From contig JASISA010000041.1 in NCBI GenBank assembly GCA_031771865.1, positions 434,001 through 498,000 on the forward strand: a DNA stretch of 64,000 bases, read 5' to 3'. Shown piece after piece: positions 20,340 through 30,606 of this stretch (the stretch's first letter is position 1; each line of letters starts with the position of its first letter). The stretch comes from Nothophaeocryptopus gaeumannii. Its lineage: Eukaryota > Ascomycota > Dothideomycetes > Mycosphaerellales > Mycosphaerellaceae. Position numbers and translations under genes: made by a program. The notes beneath the pieces were generated by a model. The model was not told the DNA's origin and searched no databases. It worked only from the letters and a program-made list of their open reading frames with translations.

Positions 20340-21302
20340 ATGGCAACCCAAGACCAACACATCCTAGTAACTTACTCCTGCACTCATTACGCTCTTCTCC
20401 ATTTTGACGCTGGCTTCAGCCCTCCCTCAATCTTCTCCGCCATGTTCGCCGAGTTCTCCAAATACACCTCTTCCGACCTCCTCATCCAACCCGTCGGAGC
20501 GCATACATCCTTTCCTGGGCCCTGCGACGTATGCACCGCCTTCGACGAAGATCCTTCCAATGAAGCTGTCACCATCTCCGCTGAAGCATGGCGAATGCGA
20601 TTACAGAATGGGGTTGATGATTTGAAGATGAAGTTGGCGGATCTCGTCTAGAACTATTTCGAGTATGGGTATACATACCACAATGATATCGACCCTCTAG
20701 CACGAGCGAAACACGAATATGATCGTCGTTGCTTCTTGATTCATCGACAATTCTCGCTCGAAACGCGGGACTGCACAGACGATCCATTCTCTATCCCTTG
20801 GATGCGAGTCATCACGGGAATAGCTGAAATTGAGATACTTCTCGAAAATCCGGAGGTCAGTTTCGACGATCTAATCATCCGCTCTCTGGTCAAGAGATTG
20901 AACGACGCCCGCTACGACATCACATTCATAGTCCGACAGATCCAATCCATCTGGAGGGCAATCACGATCCTTACAACAACTCATCATGACATCCATCCGG
21001 CGAGGAAAGAAGTTCGTCGCGCTTCGAAACGGAGATTGACTCCCGAGGAGAAGGCTGAGAGGGAGAGGAAATGGGATGAAGACCAGATTCTCGTGGGTGA
21101 ATATTTGGCGTCTTTCATTGCGGAGCTTGGACAGAAGAAGAAGGCGAAGAGGGTGGAAGAGAGGAAAAGGGAGAGAATCGTGGATGGGACGAAGGAAGAT
21201 GTTCTGAGGTTTGAAGCTTGGAGGAATGTAGGGAGGAAGAGATGGGTGGGACGGTTGAGAGGGTTTATGGATCGGGAGGCTGGAGAGGAGCAAGGATCTT
21301 GA
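20340..21302 (+). pseudogene. Paralog of the 18689 gene with an in-frame TAG
   Basis: From ATG 20340 the frame reads MATQDQHILVTYSCTHYA and runs 103 codons to a TAG at 20649-20651. The same frame then stays open without interruption (NYFEYGYTYHNDIDPLARAK) to a TGA at 21300-21302, giving 320 codons in all. The downstream part is clearly protein-like, with helical charged segments and a Lys/Arg-rich region (RRASKRRLTPEEKAERERK). No splice pair removes the TAG while keeping frame: the only donor at the spot (GTCTAG) with the CTAG acceptor at 20700 shifts the frame. The simplest reading is a nonsense change, for example CAG to TAG between Val and Asn. Readthrough or a truncated 103-residue product are alternatives. 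Function unknown. Confidence 0.75.
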
Positions 21303-21331
21303 GTGAAGTAGGTATATTCAGTGAGTAACAC

Positions 21332-22069
21332 TTACTTCCCTCCCTTCCTCGGCCTAACCATCCAAGCAAAAACCTGCTTCGGCCTTCCCTCCCACCTCTC
21401 CCCTGGCTCAACAGTGACATCTTTCACCCAAACAAATCCCTTCTTCTCGTATGGTTTCCTGCCGAACGTCGAACTCTCCACAACAGCTTCGACACCCATC
21501 TCGTCAGCCTTCTCACAACCCCACTGAATAATCGCTTGCCCTGCGCCTTTCCCCTGATACTTCGGATCAATTGCAAGAATGTCCAGGACGACTATGTTGC
21601 CGTTTGACTCTTTCATCGCGTTTTTGCGGCAAATGGAAAAGTCGGCGACCATATCTTCATACCAGGCGGCGTCGTCAGGATCCGCGCCCTCTCCTGAAGG
21701 TAATGCCCATCCGGCAATCGTATCTTCATCAGGAGGATACTGATCCTTCAGAATAATCCACTTCGCAAACCCGACGATTTCGCCTTTGCCGTTCACGGCC
21801 TTCACATAAGTTGTTGTGGGATCGTGATTTGACTTTGCTATGAAGCGTTTGGCGTGCAGGTCTCGGCCGGCTTCAGTTTCATGTTTTGGATAGGTGGCTG
21901 TTCGAGGAGTGTTAGCGAGATTTGTTACTGGTGAAGTGATAGTGTCTACGGAAAGCCTACCGCTCCACATTGGCTCGTTGATTCCGAAGGCTTCTGAGCC
22001 GCATTCGAAGACGCGACGCATATCTGCGTCTTCGCATGGGAGAACGTCGTAGGTCTCCATCTTTGTCAT
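21332..22069 (-). CDS. GNAT-family N-acetyltransferase
   Basis: Minus-strand GCN5-related acetyltransferase, 224 residues after splicing (exons 22069-21961 and 21897-21332). It probably moves an acetyl group from acetyl-CoA to a small amine or protein N-terminus in the cytosol. The acetyl-CoA loop is DPKYQGKGAGQAI, preceded by the beta strand IVVLDILAI and followed by WGCEKADEMGVEAVVESS and YEKKGFVWVKD, the usual end of the fold. The 63-base segment 21898-21960 has all intron signals (GTAGGC donor, CGCTAAC branch, ACAG acceptor) and no in-frame stop, so it can be mistaken for coding. Removing it joins EPMWSA to TYPKHETEAGR, the normal spacing in fungal members. Substrate unknown. Confidence 0.88.
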   Translation of the reverse strand: MTKMETYDVLPCEDADMRRVFECGSEAFGINEPMWSGRLSVDTITSPVTNLANTPRTATYPKHETEAGRDLHAKRFIAKSNHDPTTTYVKAVNGKGEIVGFAKWIILKDQYPPDEDTIAGWALPSGEGADPDDAAWYEDMVADFSICRKNAMKESNGNIVVLDILAIDPKYQGKGAGQAIIQWGCEKADEMGVEAVVESSTFGRKPYEKKGFVWVKDVTVEPGERWEGRPKQVFAWMVRPRKGGK

Positions 22070-22768
22070 TCTAGGTCGAGCTGTTTGAGTGTATGTGAGA
22101 AGCTGGCAATAGTGTTCGCATCAAGTAGTCCCTGAACGACTTGAAGAAGGATGTCCAAAACTTCCATTCTGCCTTTAAAGCTCTTCACAACTTGTCTCAT
22201 CGTAGTCCTTCGGGTACGTTACGCCCTATATGCAGGTCATGTAGGAGACGAAGCTGCTTCGCAAGTGCTAGCCTAGCGCTGAGGCAGCAGAGTAACCTAG
22301 GCGTGGTTAATGCGGCGGGATGCGTACCCGCAATGGGAATTATGCGCCCTGAATCCTTCGTTCAGAGGCTTGTGGTGGGGCACGAGTGCGCACAATCGCG
22401 AAGAAGCTGCAGGTGTCGCGTGTCGTCCACCTCGAACAGTGAACTTCTCTTCTGGATTGATGACTTGGTCGCTCAGCAGATCAGTCACCCACATTGCATG
22501 GAAGACTGGTGTCGCTCATTCCTCATTCATTGTCCCAAAGCTTGCTTTATCCTTTGTGTCCCGTCACTGTTTGTGGCTGAGGACAGCACAATGCCATGGT
22601 GATGCCTTTGTTGCACAATCGCGAATAACTAAGCGATCTCGAAGCCTCTCCCATCCGTCAAGAAGCCTCACAACAGCTCTGCAGAACTTTCCTGGTGAAA
22701 GTAATCCCGAGTCTTCAGCACTGTTCCCGCAGACTTACCTCAACTCAGCCCATCACGCCTCATTTATA
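22070..22768. other. Divergent intergenic stretch
   Basis: This is 699 bases between the acetyltransferase and the small membrane protein, which are transcribed away from each other. A plus-strand frame from 22310 is open into the next gene, but its upstream part has no motif and is probably leader sequence. No repeat stands out. Confidence 0.4.
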
Positions 22769-23259
22769 ATGGGTGCAACAGACGGTATGAGTTCAAAGCG
22801 CGCGCTGGCAGCGTCTATTGGTGGTTCCTTGACAATCCTCATTGTCGTCTTGGTCCTCGCTTTCTGGATGTTTCCGGCAATCATTAAAGCTAACAAGAAG
22901 CGCAAGACAGAGAACGCTATGTTGCCAACGTGCGATGTTGCGACGGATGACGTCCTGGTGAAGTCCAGCTGGAGCCTCCCGAAGGTGTTCCAGAAGAAGG
23001 ACAGATCGTGTGTTTGGGATGAGGCACAGGTTGGTACCAGGCCGATGCCTATAAAGCCGATGGCTACGTTTCCAACGGTATATAGTAAGTAATCAACCTC
23101 ATCATCTCTTTGAGCTCAAAATCTCTTTCCTCTTCACTCTTCTTCCCTGTGATTCCGCATGTGATGATAGATGTCGACGTTCGTGATGTGTGGAAGGAAA
23201 CGCGGCGCGCAAAGAAGAGAGCGCGTTGTTTTGAAGCACGGACCACTTTGTACGCCTGA
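22769..23259 (+). CDS. Small single-pass membrane protein, spliced
   Basis: A 134-residue protein from exons 22769-23084 and 23171-23259. It starts MGATDGMSSKRALAAS and has one membrane helix at about residues 17-40 (IGGSLTILIVVLVLAFWMFP), then KANKKRKTE as the cytosolic flank. The exon 1 end carries a perfect GTAAGT donor and exon 2 follows a GATAG acceptor. The join TVY-NVDVRDVWKE continues into a basic tail (RRAKKRARCFEARTTLYA). Without the intron the frame would stop three codons after TVY. The layout, a short exposed N-terminus, one helix and a basic or aromatic tail, is like that of the protein at 17493-17996, though sequence similarity is weak. Function unknown. Confidence 0.65.
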
Positions 23260-23355
23260 GGCAAGAGCGCATGTGCTCCACTCTTGCCAGCAGGCTTCCA
23301 ACGTCAATCCTGACAACTTCCTCTCACCTTCACCTCACACAACACTTTCAGCACC

Positions 23356-25031
23356 ATGGAACTCAAAGAATTACCGCCCGAGCTGCTTGCATTGATCGCC
23401 GAACAGCTGAGCAACGATGTCGCAAGCCTTCGTGAGCTTGCCCTCGTATCATCGCAATTTCGCGACATTGCCGAGTCCGTCATCTATCGCGATGTGTTCC
23501 TTCAGCTGGGACCCAAGTGCGCGCATCTGTACAACAGTCTGAAGGCGCAAAGAGACCGAGCAATCAGCATTCACAGCCTGGAGCTGCGCGGTGAGGCGCG
23601 ACACGAACTTGGTCTGCAGAAATTCCCCAAGATCCTCCGTCAAGCCAAGAACCTCAAAGATCTCACGATCGAGAGTCCGAGCTGTAACTACAATGCCTGG
23701 AGACACGACGGGAATTGGCCTATTTTGATGAAGATGATTGAGGAAGTGATTGAGGATTCGGCGAATCAGCGGCCCTCGCAGCTCCTAGGCCATGGGCCGG
23801 AACCACCACTGCAATCTCTCCGACGGATGACACTGCACTGGAATGGCGACAACGCTCGCTACTGGCCTACGAGCACCTTGTTCTACGGCTTGTTTGTCCA
23901 TCCCGCACTTGAAGAACTCACAATCTCATGCGCGATCATTGACGCGAACAACATCCCTAACTTAGACTGCATCGACAAAACGCCTCTCAGGAAACTCACC
24001 TTGACAGAATGCAACATCAACCACCTAGGGCTAGACAGATTCCTGGCCACCCCGCATGCACTTCGCTACCTATATCTTGGTTCGTGTCTTCCTTTAGTCC
24101 ATGACCAGTCTTTCGCGCTGACTATTCCATAGGGGAGAACTATAGCCACGGCCGTGGCAACTCGGCCAATACGCGGGGCTTTGGCAGTCTGTGTGAAAGA
24201 GATCAAGAAACCTTTTTCGCATCGCTTGCTAAGCAGAAAGACTCTCTAGAGACCTTCATATATCTCCCTGAGTCGAATCTGAATGTAGAGATGGGCGCCG
24301 ACTGCCGAGGCTTTGCGAACTTCGACAAGCTGGAGACAGTGGTGCTTGAGGCAACACAATGTCGTTTATTCGAGAGCGTCTTGACGACGGCATCTACGGC
24401 GCCTCCTCGACTGCGATCGATCAGCTTCACAGACCACTTGTGGGCTGCCGACTCGACTCGTGATCATCGTCGCCAACGCCGCATCCCAATTGTGCCCCCA
24501 GAGAAGCGAAGGATATTCCAGTTGGCGAGTCGTGCCGCGAGTCTGAGGTCCTTGGAGCGGTTCAACATTCTGACTGATAGCCGACATGGTACGTTCTCCC
24601 CGGCCGGACACGACCCATTCCGGTCGACCATTGAAGCTGTGGTCAAGACTCTGGCAGCCAACAAGGTACAGGTCCTTGTTGGTCTGGATATCATCCTTCC
24701 TGGTGGAATAATCCCTCCCTATCTCTACGGAGAACAAGAGCCTCTGATACGGACTGCATTTGACTCCGTCAACGGCGGCTGGGACACTGCTGATGCGAGG
24801 GAAGCCGTGAGTGGCCGTGATCAACGTCGACCTCGAGAGGCCCCTCGTCCACCAATGGCCTTCGACAACGATGACGAGTTTGATGATGCTTCAGATGATC
24901 TAGGACTGTTCCAAAATGTGCATGATCAAGAGGACGTTGTGGATTTCGGAGGCACGATCGACTTGATTAGCAGCGATGATGACAATGAGATGATGGACTT
25001 TCACGCAGCGCTGGCTGGCTATCCGGGATGA
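23356..25031 (+). CDS. F-box-like protein with leucine-rich region and acidic tail
   Basis: A 540-residue protein from exons 23356-24079 and 24133-25031. The N-terminus is F-box-like (ELPPELLALIAEQLSN, LRELALVSSQFRDIAESV), the part that binds Skp1 in SCF ubiquitin ligases. It is followed by irregular leucine-rich repeats (LKDLTIESPSC, ALEELTISC, PLRKLTLTECNIN, LRYLYLG, LETFIYLPES), which could recognise a substrate. The intron (24080-24132) has GTTCGT, CGCTGAC and TAG borders and restores RYLYLGENYSHGRG. The last 60 residues are very acidic (DNDDEFDDASDDLG and FGGTIDLISSDDDNE). The F-box call rests on position and pattern, so a role in protein turnover is an inference. Confidence 0.83.
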
Positions 25032-25614
25032 GCGTTTAAAGTCTCGCACACGGCCCAACCCTTTGAATAACATTTGCACCGAGAGTTTTCTCTTATGGAG
25101 GGTTAGTTGGAGCTGCATATGGGTAATGAGGATCCTGGGAGGGAGGAACAGAACTAGACCTCAATACCATTGTTCAATGTTGGTTTAAGCGCAGCGATGT
25201 TGTTCTACTTCATGATCGTTCCTCTCTATTCTTTCAAGACCTCTTGCACAAGAGCTCCTCGACATCGGAACGCCATTCGCGGAAGCCGTTATGTTCTTCC
25301 GTATGAGTCGTATGTTGATGAAGCGATCCTTCAATATTTCGTTGCCTTGCCAAGTCTGCCGCTGTGCCACCCGATTGGTTGCTCCTGCTTTCAACGTCAA
25401 GCTTCCTTGTCTCCAGGGATCTCACTGCGAGGCGCTCAACCCTAGGAGTCTAGAATACGAGTCGCCGCAATGTCGAGGTAGCACATCGCTTGGCCACCTG
25501 CGAACTGTACACGAGGCCATAGCCATACACGCCACCAGCAAAGCCATGCGCCGGAGACGGACGAGCGTCACTTGTACAAACTCATACGGTTGAGAGGGCA
25601 GACGATCACAGACA
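25032..25614. other. Intergenic stretch
   Basis: It holds the 3' flank of the F-box-like gene and the promoter of the GT90 gene. Short frames on both strands between 25170 and 25590 have no motif. No repeat was noticed. Confidence 0.4.
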
Positions 25615-27525
25615 ATGCTGATCTCAGCTCTCTCCCTCCACAGCCGCCTAGTGCATCTGGTCATTGCTGCAGTCTCCCTCATAGGAGTCGCGTGGTTCCT
25701 CATACCTGGCTCATATAATGCCGCGAAGCATCTGAGCGTGCCACACATCACAGGTGCATCGCACTCCACGCCCCAGATCACGATACAACCGCGACCGAAC
25801 CACCCCATTGATAAGCTCAAGCGGAGGGCGGATGAGGAGTACAAGGCGATCTTGGCGAAAGAGACGAAGACCGTGTCTGAAGCAGCGGAGGCATACAGGA
25901 AGCGGAGAGGGAGACAGCCTCCTCCTTTGTTCGATGTCTGGTTCACATTCGCGAGGAATAGCTCGGCGTTGGTGATTGAAGATTTCTTTGATCGGATATA
26001 TGATGACTTGAATCCGTTTTGGGGCGTTCCAGCGAAGCAAATACGAGAGCAAGCGAGTGATTTCATTCACAGAATATCTGTCAGAAATGGGAATGCGACA
26101 GGCCGGACTGATATCGAGAGAAGGGAATGGATTGAGCTGTGGAAGGACATGGTGTTGAGCGTAGCGTCGTACCTACCGGATCTGGACTTGTCGATCAATG
26201 TCATGGATGAGAGTCGGCTTGTGGTGCCTTGGGAGGAGATTGACGGGTACATGGCGAACGAACAGAGTGGGAGGAGCATTGTGCCGGCTGGCAAGCTCAA
26301 GAACAATTTCGATGGGCTGAAGAAGGAGATCAGGGATCTGGACCGCACACCGCCTCCAGGCTTTGATCCTGCATTCGCTGGAGAGGGCCCATACTGGTCG
26401 ATGGCCGTAGTGGGATGTCCACCCGAAAGTCCTGCGCGGAAAGCGTACATCGAGACCGACTTCACCCAGCCGCCACCCTTATCGACCGCTTTCCCAGCGG
26501 AGACTTATCAAGGATATGTCTCAAATTGGACTTTCGCCCAGTCTCCCTGCGATCATCCTCAGCTGCAGGGTCTACACGGGACCTTCGTCGAGCCGATCTC
26601 GATCGCGAACACAAAGAAGTTCTTCCCGCTTTTCGGTGGGTCGAAGCTACCCATGAACAATGAGATTCTCCTACCGCCTGCTATGTACTGGACACAGGAC
26701 CCATTCTACTCTGGAGGAGATGATCACGGTGGAGTGTGGGAAGACAAGAAGGCCCAGCTCATTTGGCGAGGATCTGCGAGTGGTGGCCGGAATAAAGAGG
26801 AGAACTGGACTCGATTCCAACGCCATCGCTTCATTTCCATGGTCAATGCAACGAGCATCAAGGAGCTGGAATCAAATCTGGAGAAGCGAGCGCCGAACTT
26901 CGTACTACCGGCAAACGATACTTACGATCTCGCTGTGCAAAGTCCAGAAGCACCACCGCACGCTTTCAGCAAATGGGTGGACTCCTGGGCAGATGCGGCG
27001 GCTGTGCATCTGCTCTGCTTCCCATCTCCCGATCCGCCTGGACCGACTTGCCCGTATACAGACCAATACTTCTTCGTCGAAAAAGAGATGCCTATGAAGG
27101 AACAGTACTCAAACAAATACCTTCCCGACATCGATGGGAACTCATTCTCCGGTCGCTATAGAGGCTTCCTCGGAAGCACATCTCTCCCAATCAAAGCCAC
27201 CATCTACCAAGAATGGCACGACTCCCGCCTCGTCCCCTGGAAACACTTCGTCCCAATGGACAACACTTTCATCGACATCTACGGCATTATGGAATACTTT
27301 GTTGGTAATAAGCTAGTGGGTCTTGCGGGGCATGATGATGTCGCGAAGAATATTGCATTGGAAGGCAAGGCTTGGGCGGAGAAAGTCTTAAGGAGGGAGG
27401 ATATGTCCGTGTATGTTTTCAGGCTGCTTCTGGAATATGCAAGGATATGTAGTGATGAGAGGGATGTTCTTGGATGGGCAGAGCCAGATGCTGAGGCTGG
27501 AGATGCTGCTACCGGGCTTACTTAA
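25615..27525 (+). CDS. GT90 (CAP10-like) glycosyltransferase, type II membrane protein
   Basis: A 636-residue single-exon protein. Residues about 9-31 form a signal anchor (LVHLVIAAVSLIGVAWFL), so the catalytic part should face the Golgi or secretory lumen. The family core is visible in order: LFDVWFTFARNSSALVIEDFFDRIYDDLNPFWG, PWEEIDG, the central FFPLFGGSKLPMNNEILLPP followed by YWTQDPFYSGG, KKAQLIWRGSASGG with the conserved Arg-Gly-Ser, then YKYLPDIDG-like NKYLPDIDGNSFSGRYRGFLGS and WHDSRLVPWKHFVPMDN. These match the CAP10/GT90 family, whose members transfer xylose or related sugars to glycans (CAP10 itself takes part in capsule synthesis in Cryptococcus). The actual donor and acceptor cannot be read from the sequence. 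Length is normal. Confidence 0.92.
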   Translation: MLISALSLHSRLVHLVIAAVSLIGVAWFLIPGSYNAAKHLSVPHITGASHSTPQITIQPRPNHPIDKLKRRADEEYKAILAKETKTVSEAAEAYRKRRGRQPPPLFDVWFTFARNSSALVIEDFFDRIYDDLNPFWGVPAKQIREQASDFIHRISVRNGNATGRTDIERREWIELWKDMVLSVASYLPDLDLSINVMDESRLVVPWEEIDGYMANEQSGRSIVPAGKLKNNFDGLKKEIRDLDRTPPPGFDPAFAGEGPYWSMAVVGCPPESPARKAYIETDFTQPPPLSTAFPAETYQGYVSNWTFAQSPCDHPQLQGLHGTFVEPISIANTKKFFPLFGGSKLPMNNEILLPPAMYWTQDPFYSGGDDHGGVWEDKKAQLIWRGSASGGRNKEENWTRFQRHRFISMVNATSIKELESNLEKRAPNFVLPANDTYDLAVQSPEAPPHAFSKWVDSWADAAAVHLLCFPSPDPPGPTCPYTDQYFFVEKEMPMKEQYSNKYLPDIDGNSFSGRYRGFLGSTSLPIKATIYQEWHDSRLVPWKHFVPMDNTFIDIYGIMEYFVGNKLVGLAGHDDVAKNIALEGKAWAEKVLRREDMSVYVFRLLLEYARICSDERDVLGWAEPDAEAGDAATGLT

Positions 27526-27544
27526 TACACTAATGGGGGAGTCG

Positions 27545-27623
27545 TAGGATAGTGTATAAAATACTGCTTGATTTTGTCGTGGCCATGAGGCACCGGCCTC
27601 ATACTGTCAAGCAGTCTATCCTA
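27545..27623. other. Composite hairpin between convergent genes
   Basis: Three nested perfect inverted repeats occur here. TAGGATAG (27545-27552) pairs with CTATCCTA (27616-27623); ACTGCTTGA (27563-27571) pairs with TCAAGCAGT (27607-27615); and ATGAGGC (27585-27591) pairs with GCCTCAT (27596-27602) around a four-base loop. The two outer right arms abut, while the left arms are separated by a 10-base bulge. It lies just downstream of the GT90 stop (27525) and before the convergent stop at 27700. It could be a 3'-end structure, a structured RNA or a transposon scar. Confidence 0.7.
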
Positions 27624-27699
27624 TCTGGAACCAGGTATTACCAAATAGACCATGAAGAGAGCTAGTTCTACCTAGCTCAGCGCTCACGCTGGCTGGCGC

Positions 27700-28128
27700 T
27701 CAATTCTTCCGACCTTTCGACTTCCGCTCCTTCTTCGCGAGCCCTTCCAAGAACCGAACGCCTTTCTCCAAAATTTGACAATCCTTCATCACCCTCCCCA
27801 CAAACTCCGCCACCGTCGCGCGCTCTCCGAACGACCAATTCTCCACATCATCTGGTACACCTTCGCCAAGAATCTGCAACAGACCCGCCCACGTCGTCCC
27901 TTCATACCTGCCATTAGCTTGCCTCAGTTCGCTCACATCGGCCATCACTTGCGAGCCGAGTCTCTGGTCGTTACGAACGTGGTCAGGCAGGGCTTGATAG
28001 CGGTCGAAGAGGGAGCGGTGGGACGTGCAGGCGATGTGGAAGGCGGACTTGGTTTCGGCGAATTCGTCGCCGGGGAGGGAGAGGGCGGAAGCCGGTGCGC
28101 CTGGAGTGCCTGGGGTGGGGACGGACAT
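27700..28128 (-). CDS. Small helical protein, function unknown
   Basis: A 142-residue minus-strand single-exon protein that starts MSVPTPGTPGAPAS. After a short Pro/Ser head it is mainly helical and charged: FAETKSAFHIACTSHRSLFDRYQ, DHVRNDQRLGSQVMADVSELRQA, ATVAEFVGRVMKDCQILEKGVRFLEGL. It ends with the Lys/Arg tail KKERKSKGRKN. No signal peptide, membrane helix or named motif. It converges with the GT90 gene, with the composite hairpin in the 174-base gap. The even composition supports a real gene, but I cannot name a family. Confidence 0.65.
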   Translation of the reverse strand: MSVPTPGTPGAPASALSLPGDEFAETKSAFHIACTSHRSLFDRYQALPDHVRNDQRLGSQVMADVSELRQANGRYEGTTWAGLLQILGEGVPDDVENWSFGERATVAEFVGRVMKDCQILEKGVRFLEGLAKKERKSKGRKN

Positions 28129-28502
28129 CGGAGCAAAGGAGTCTTGTGGGTCGGTGGTTGGTGATGGGGAAAGGTGTGAACTGGTTGCGAGCTTTGGTGC
28201 TCGGCGTTTGCGGCGGCAAAGTGTCTTGCTCGAGTGTTAAGAGAGACTGAACACTCTTTTGAAGACCGTGGAAGTCAGGGGAAAGTCAAGTGAAGTGTAA
28301 TACTTCACTTTGCGAAAGTGAAGCTGCAGCGGCTTCACATGAATGCCAAGACAGAAACAGTGGGCCGTTGCCCTAGCAAACATTCGTTTCGAGAAATTTC
28401 CTTGGGCTGACATTCATTCTTCTTCTCAATTTCTTCAAGGGCAAACTTGCTTTTCGACGACACATCCATTGCGAGCGCGGGCGGTTGAGCACGAGAGACA
28501 AC
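28129..28502. promoter_or_regulatory. Divergent promoter region
   Basis: This is 374 bases between head-to-head genes. The stretch 28295-28345 contains repeated GTGAAGT-like words (AAGTGAAGTGTAATACTTCACTTTGCGAAAGTGAAGC), including the short inverted pair AAGTGAAGT/ACTTCACTT. This may be a binding site or simple repeat; no factor is assigned. Confidence 0.4.
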
Positions 28503-30249
28503 ATGGCTGATCCAGCCTCAGACCCAGTCGAGGTCTTACAGCAGCTCGACTACAGCGTCGACCCATCAGCTACCACAACGGCCATCGCAACGCCCATCTC
28601 ACCACCTGACTATGCCATTGTAGGGCAAGTCACACCGACCACTGCACCACCGGCGAGTGAGAGCAAGCCGCCACCGCCGCCAGAGATCACGAACTTTCCA
28701 CTGCCTCAGGAGCTTCGAAATGAGATTTACAGTTACCTGTTCACTCCAGAACTGGTCAAGACACCAACGATAGACGAGCGCGGCACAACGTCGTACAAGA
28801 CTGGAATCTCTGGAGGCAACCGCTGGGGTCGCGCACCCAGCTATCGATTCCCTGCCGGCCTTCTCTCCGTCAACAAAACGATCGCTGACGATGCGTCACG
28901 CTATTTGTACGAACACAACAATTGTGTTCTTGTGACGTTCTACTGTCCTGACCTTCAACTTCATTACGACGTGTTTCGGGTCCCATTCGTGGCCTCGGCT
29001 CGTATCAATCCGGCTACCACGCGCTTCAAGCATCACTCCTTCGCGATCAACATCGACTGGCCTTCTAGCCCCTACGAGTACATGCAAAATCAGCTAGCTC
29101 GCGAGCCCAACCCCGACTTTGGTACTCACCTTATGCTTAAGGACGACCTGCCACGGCTTTGGCCGATCATCCGTTTCTTCTGCCACTAGAGCACGCCTGA
29201 TCGACTTATGGTAGACACAGCGCAGAGCCAGCCAATTCGTATCATCCGAGAGGTCCCTAGAGAAAAGCCCGATGTCTACTCACCGCCAAAGCTTGTCATT
29301 GAGGCTCGCGACACCAAATACCGCCAGCTGACAGACATGGATAAGTCCGATTTCTTGCAGTCACTGAAGAGTCTTCCAGGCACAGGCTACGGCGCTCTCT
29401 CCAAGCATCTTCCAGATTCTTCTGTCAACGCACTGCAGAAGGTCATTGCACCCGATATCGTCTGGTTGGAACCGCGTCTATGGGATCTTTTACACACCGG
29501 TCTTGAACTCAAGTCCATTACCGATCGATACGCCCAAAACAACCATCTGGAGACTTCATGCATGATGTATCGCTTCATTGCCAAATGGCTGTCCAAAGGC
29601 CCCAAGTGGGTTGATGGTTTGCGGGCGGGTAATAGATCCGTCGGTAGGTGACACACCCGGGTAATAGACATCTCCTTGAATTCAGATTCCTGACAACTTT
29701 TCTTAGTGGCATGTTGCCGCAGGCTGCAGCGGCTGTGCCGTGATGTGAGGCTGTCTCGCGCACAGATTCAGCTACGATTTTGGCATTGTGGCGGCAGCAT
29801 CTCGCAAGCTCCAGGTATTGACCCTACCTTCGGAACCCACCGCAGTCGGCACCGAGATCATCATGTGGCACATCCGCCTGTGTGCTGAGTTGTTTCCCAG
29901 AGACTCGTCTGGACTTTGCGATGGCTCTATCATCTTTCAGTGCCTTGACAGGTTGAAGCTACTGCGAAGCGATGACAAGTGGTTGGCTCATGATATCTTG
30001 GCACTGGGAAATGTCCAGTCCCAATCCAACGCACAATTTCGACGACGAGAGCGGGTGGCTGCCACTCTCAGCTTTCAAGCGATGCCCTACCGGATCATCG
30101 ACTCCCAATCCGAATGCCCGGAGGCAGGGTGCCCAGAGGGCATTGTGGGGTGGCAGGACATGCAACATCTGGCCAAGCTCACAGAGGAGGAGAAGCATCA
30201 TATCCACAAGATCGAGGCGGAGCGGGGACTTTCCCTCACCAGATTTTGA
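28503..30249 (+). CDS. F-box-like domain protein, interrupted or spliced
   Basis: It starts at ATG 28503 (MADPASDPVEVLQQLDYS). A Pro/Thr-rich head is followed by LPQELRNEIYSYLFTPELV, typical of the short F-box-like proteins common in Dothideomycetes, and by LLSVNKTIADDASRYLYEHN. A TAG at 29187-29189 interrupts the frame after RFFCH, but the same frame continues at once with STPDRLMVDTAQSQPIRII. Either this is a nonsense codon (CAG to TAG), or a 48-base intron 29173-29220 (weak donor GTTTCT, acceptor CACAG) removes it in frame. A second intron near 29648-29765 (or from 29606) leads into the last exon, FSYDFGIVAAASRK to a stop at 30249. The exact splice is not settled. Function unknown. Confidence 0.6.
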
Positions 30250-30606
30250 GGGACGGTGCGAACGAGGCTTGCAAGTTCTCACGGTAGCGGATATTCTGAG
30301 CCTATGAGCAGTCTGAGCGCCTTTTCATGCTGTTCTGGGAAAGGGAGAAGCAAAATGCCTTAATACATGCGACGTTGGCATGTGAAAATGTCCCACGGGG
30401 CTAAGTGTTCATGGCTTCTCCTCTCTCTCACAGAAGCCATACTTCATAGCACACTTGACCCATTTTGATCGACAAACATGCTCAGAGCCCTTTCTCTAGT
30501 GTACCTCCACCCTCTTCGCCCGTATTATCTTCTTCCGCCTGTCAAAAGTCACCGACAGCAAAGAGACAGCGGCCGCTGAGCCTGCATTCGTTCGCCGCAC
30601 TTCTCT
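30250..30606. other. Intergenic stretch between convergent genes
   Basis: Only the 3' flanks of two convergent genes are expected here. No motif or structured repeat was seen. Confidence 0.4.

Noticed and set aside
20646..20700. 55-nt intron (GTCTAG...CTAG) that would remove the TAG in the paralog
   Set aside because: The donor is not consensus, there is no branch site, and splicing shifts the frame of the conserved downstream part.
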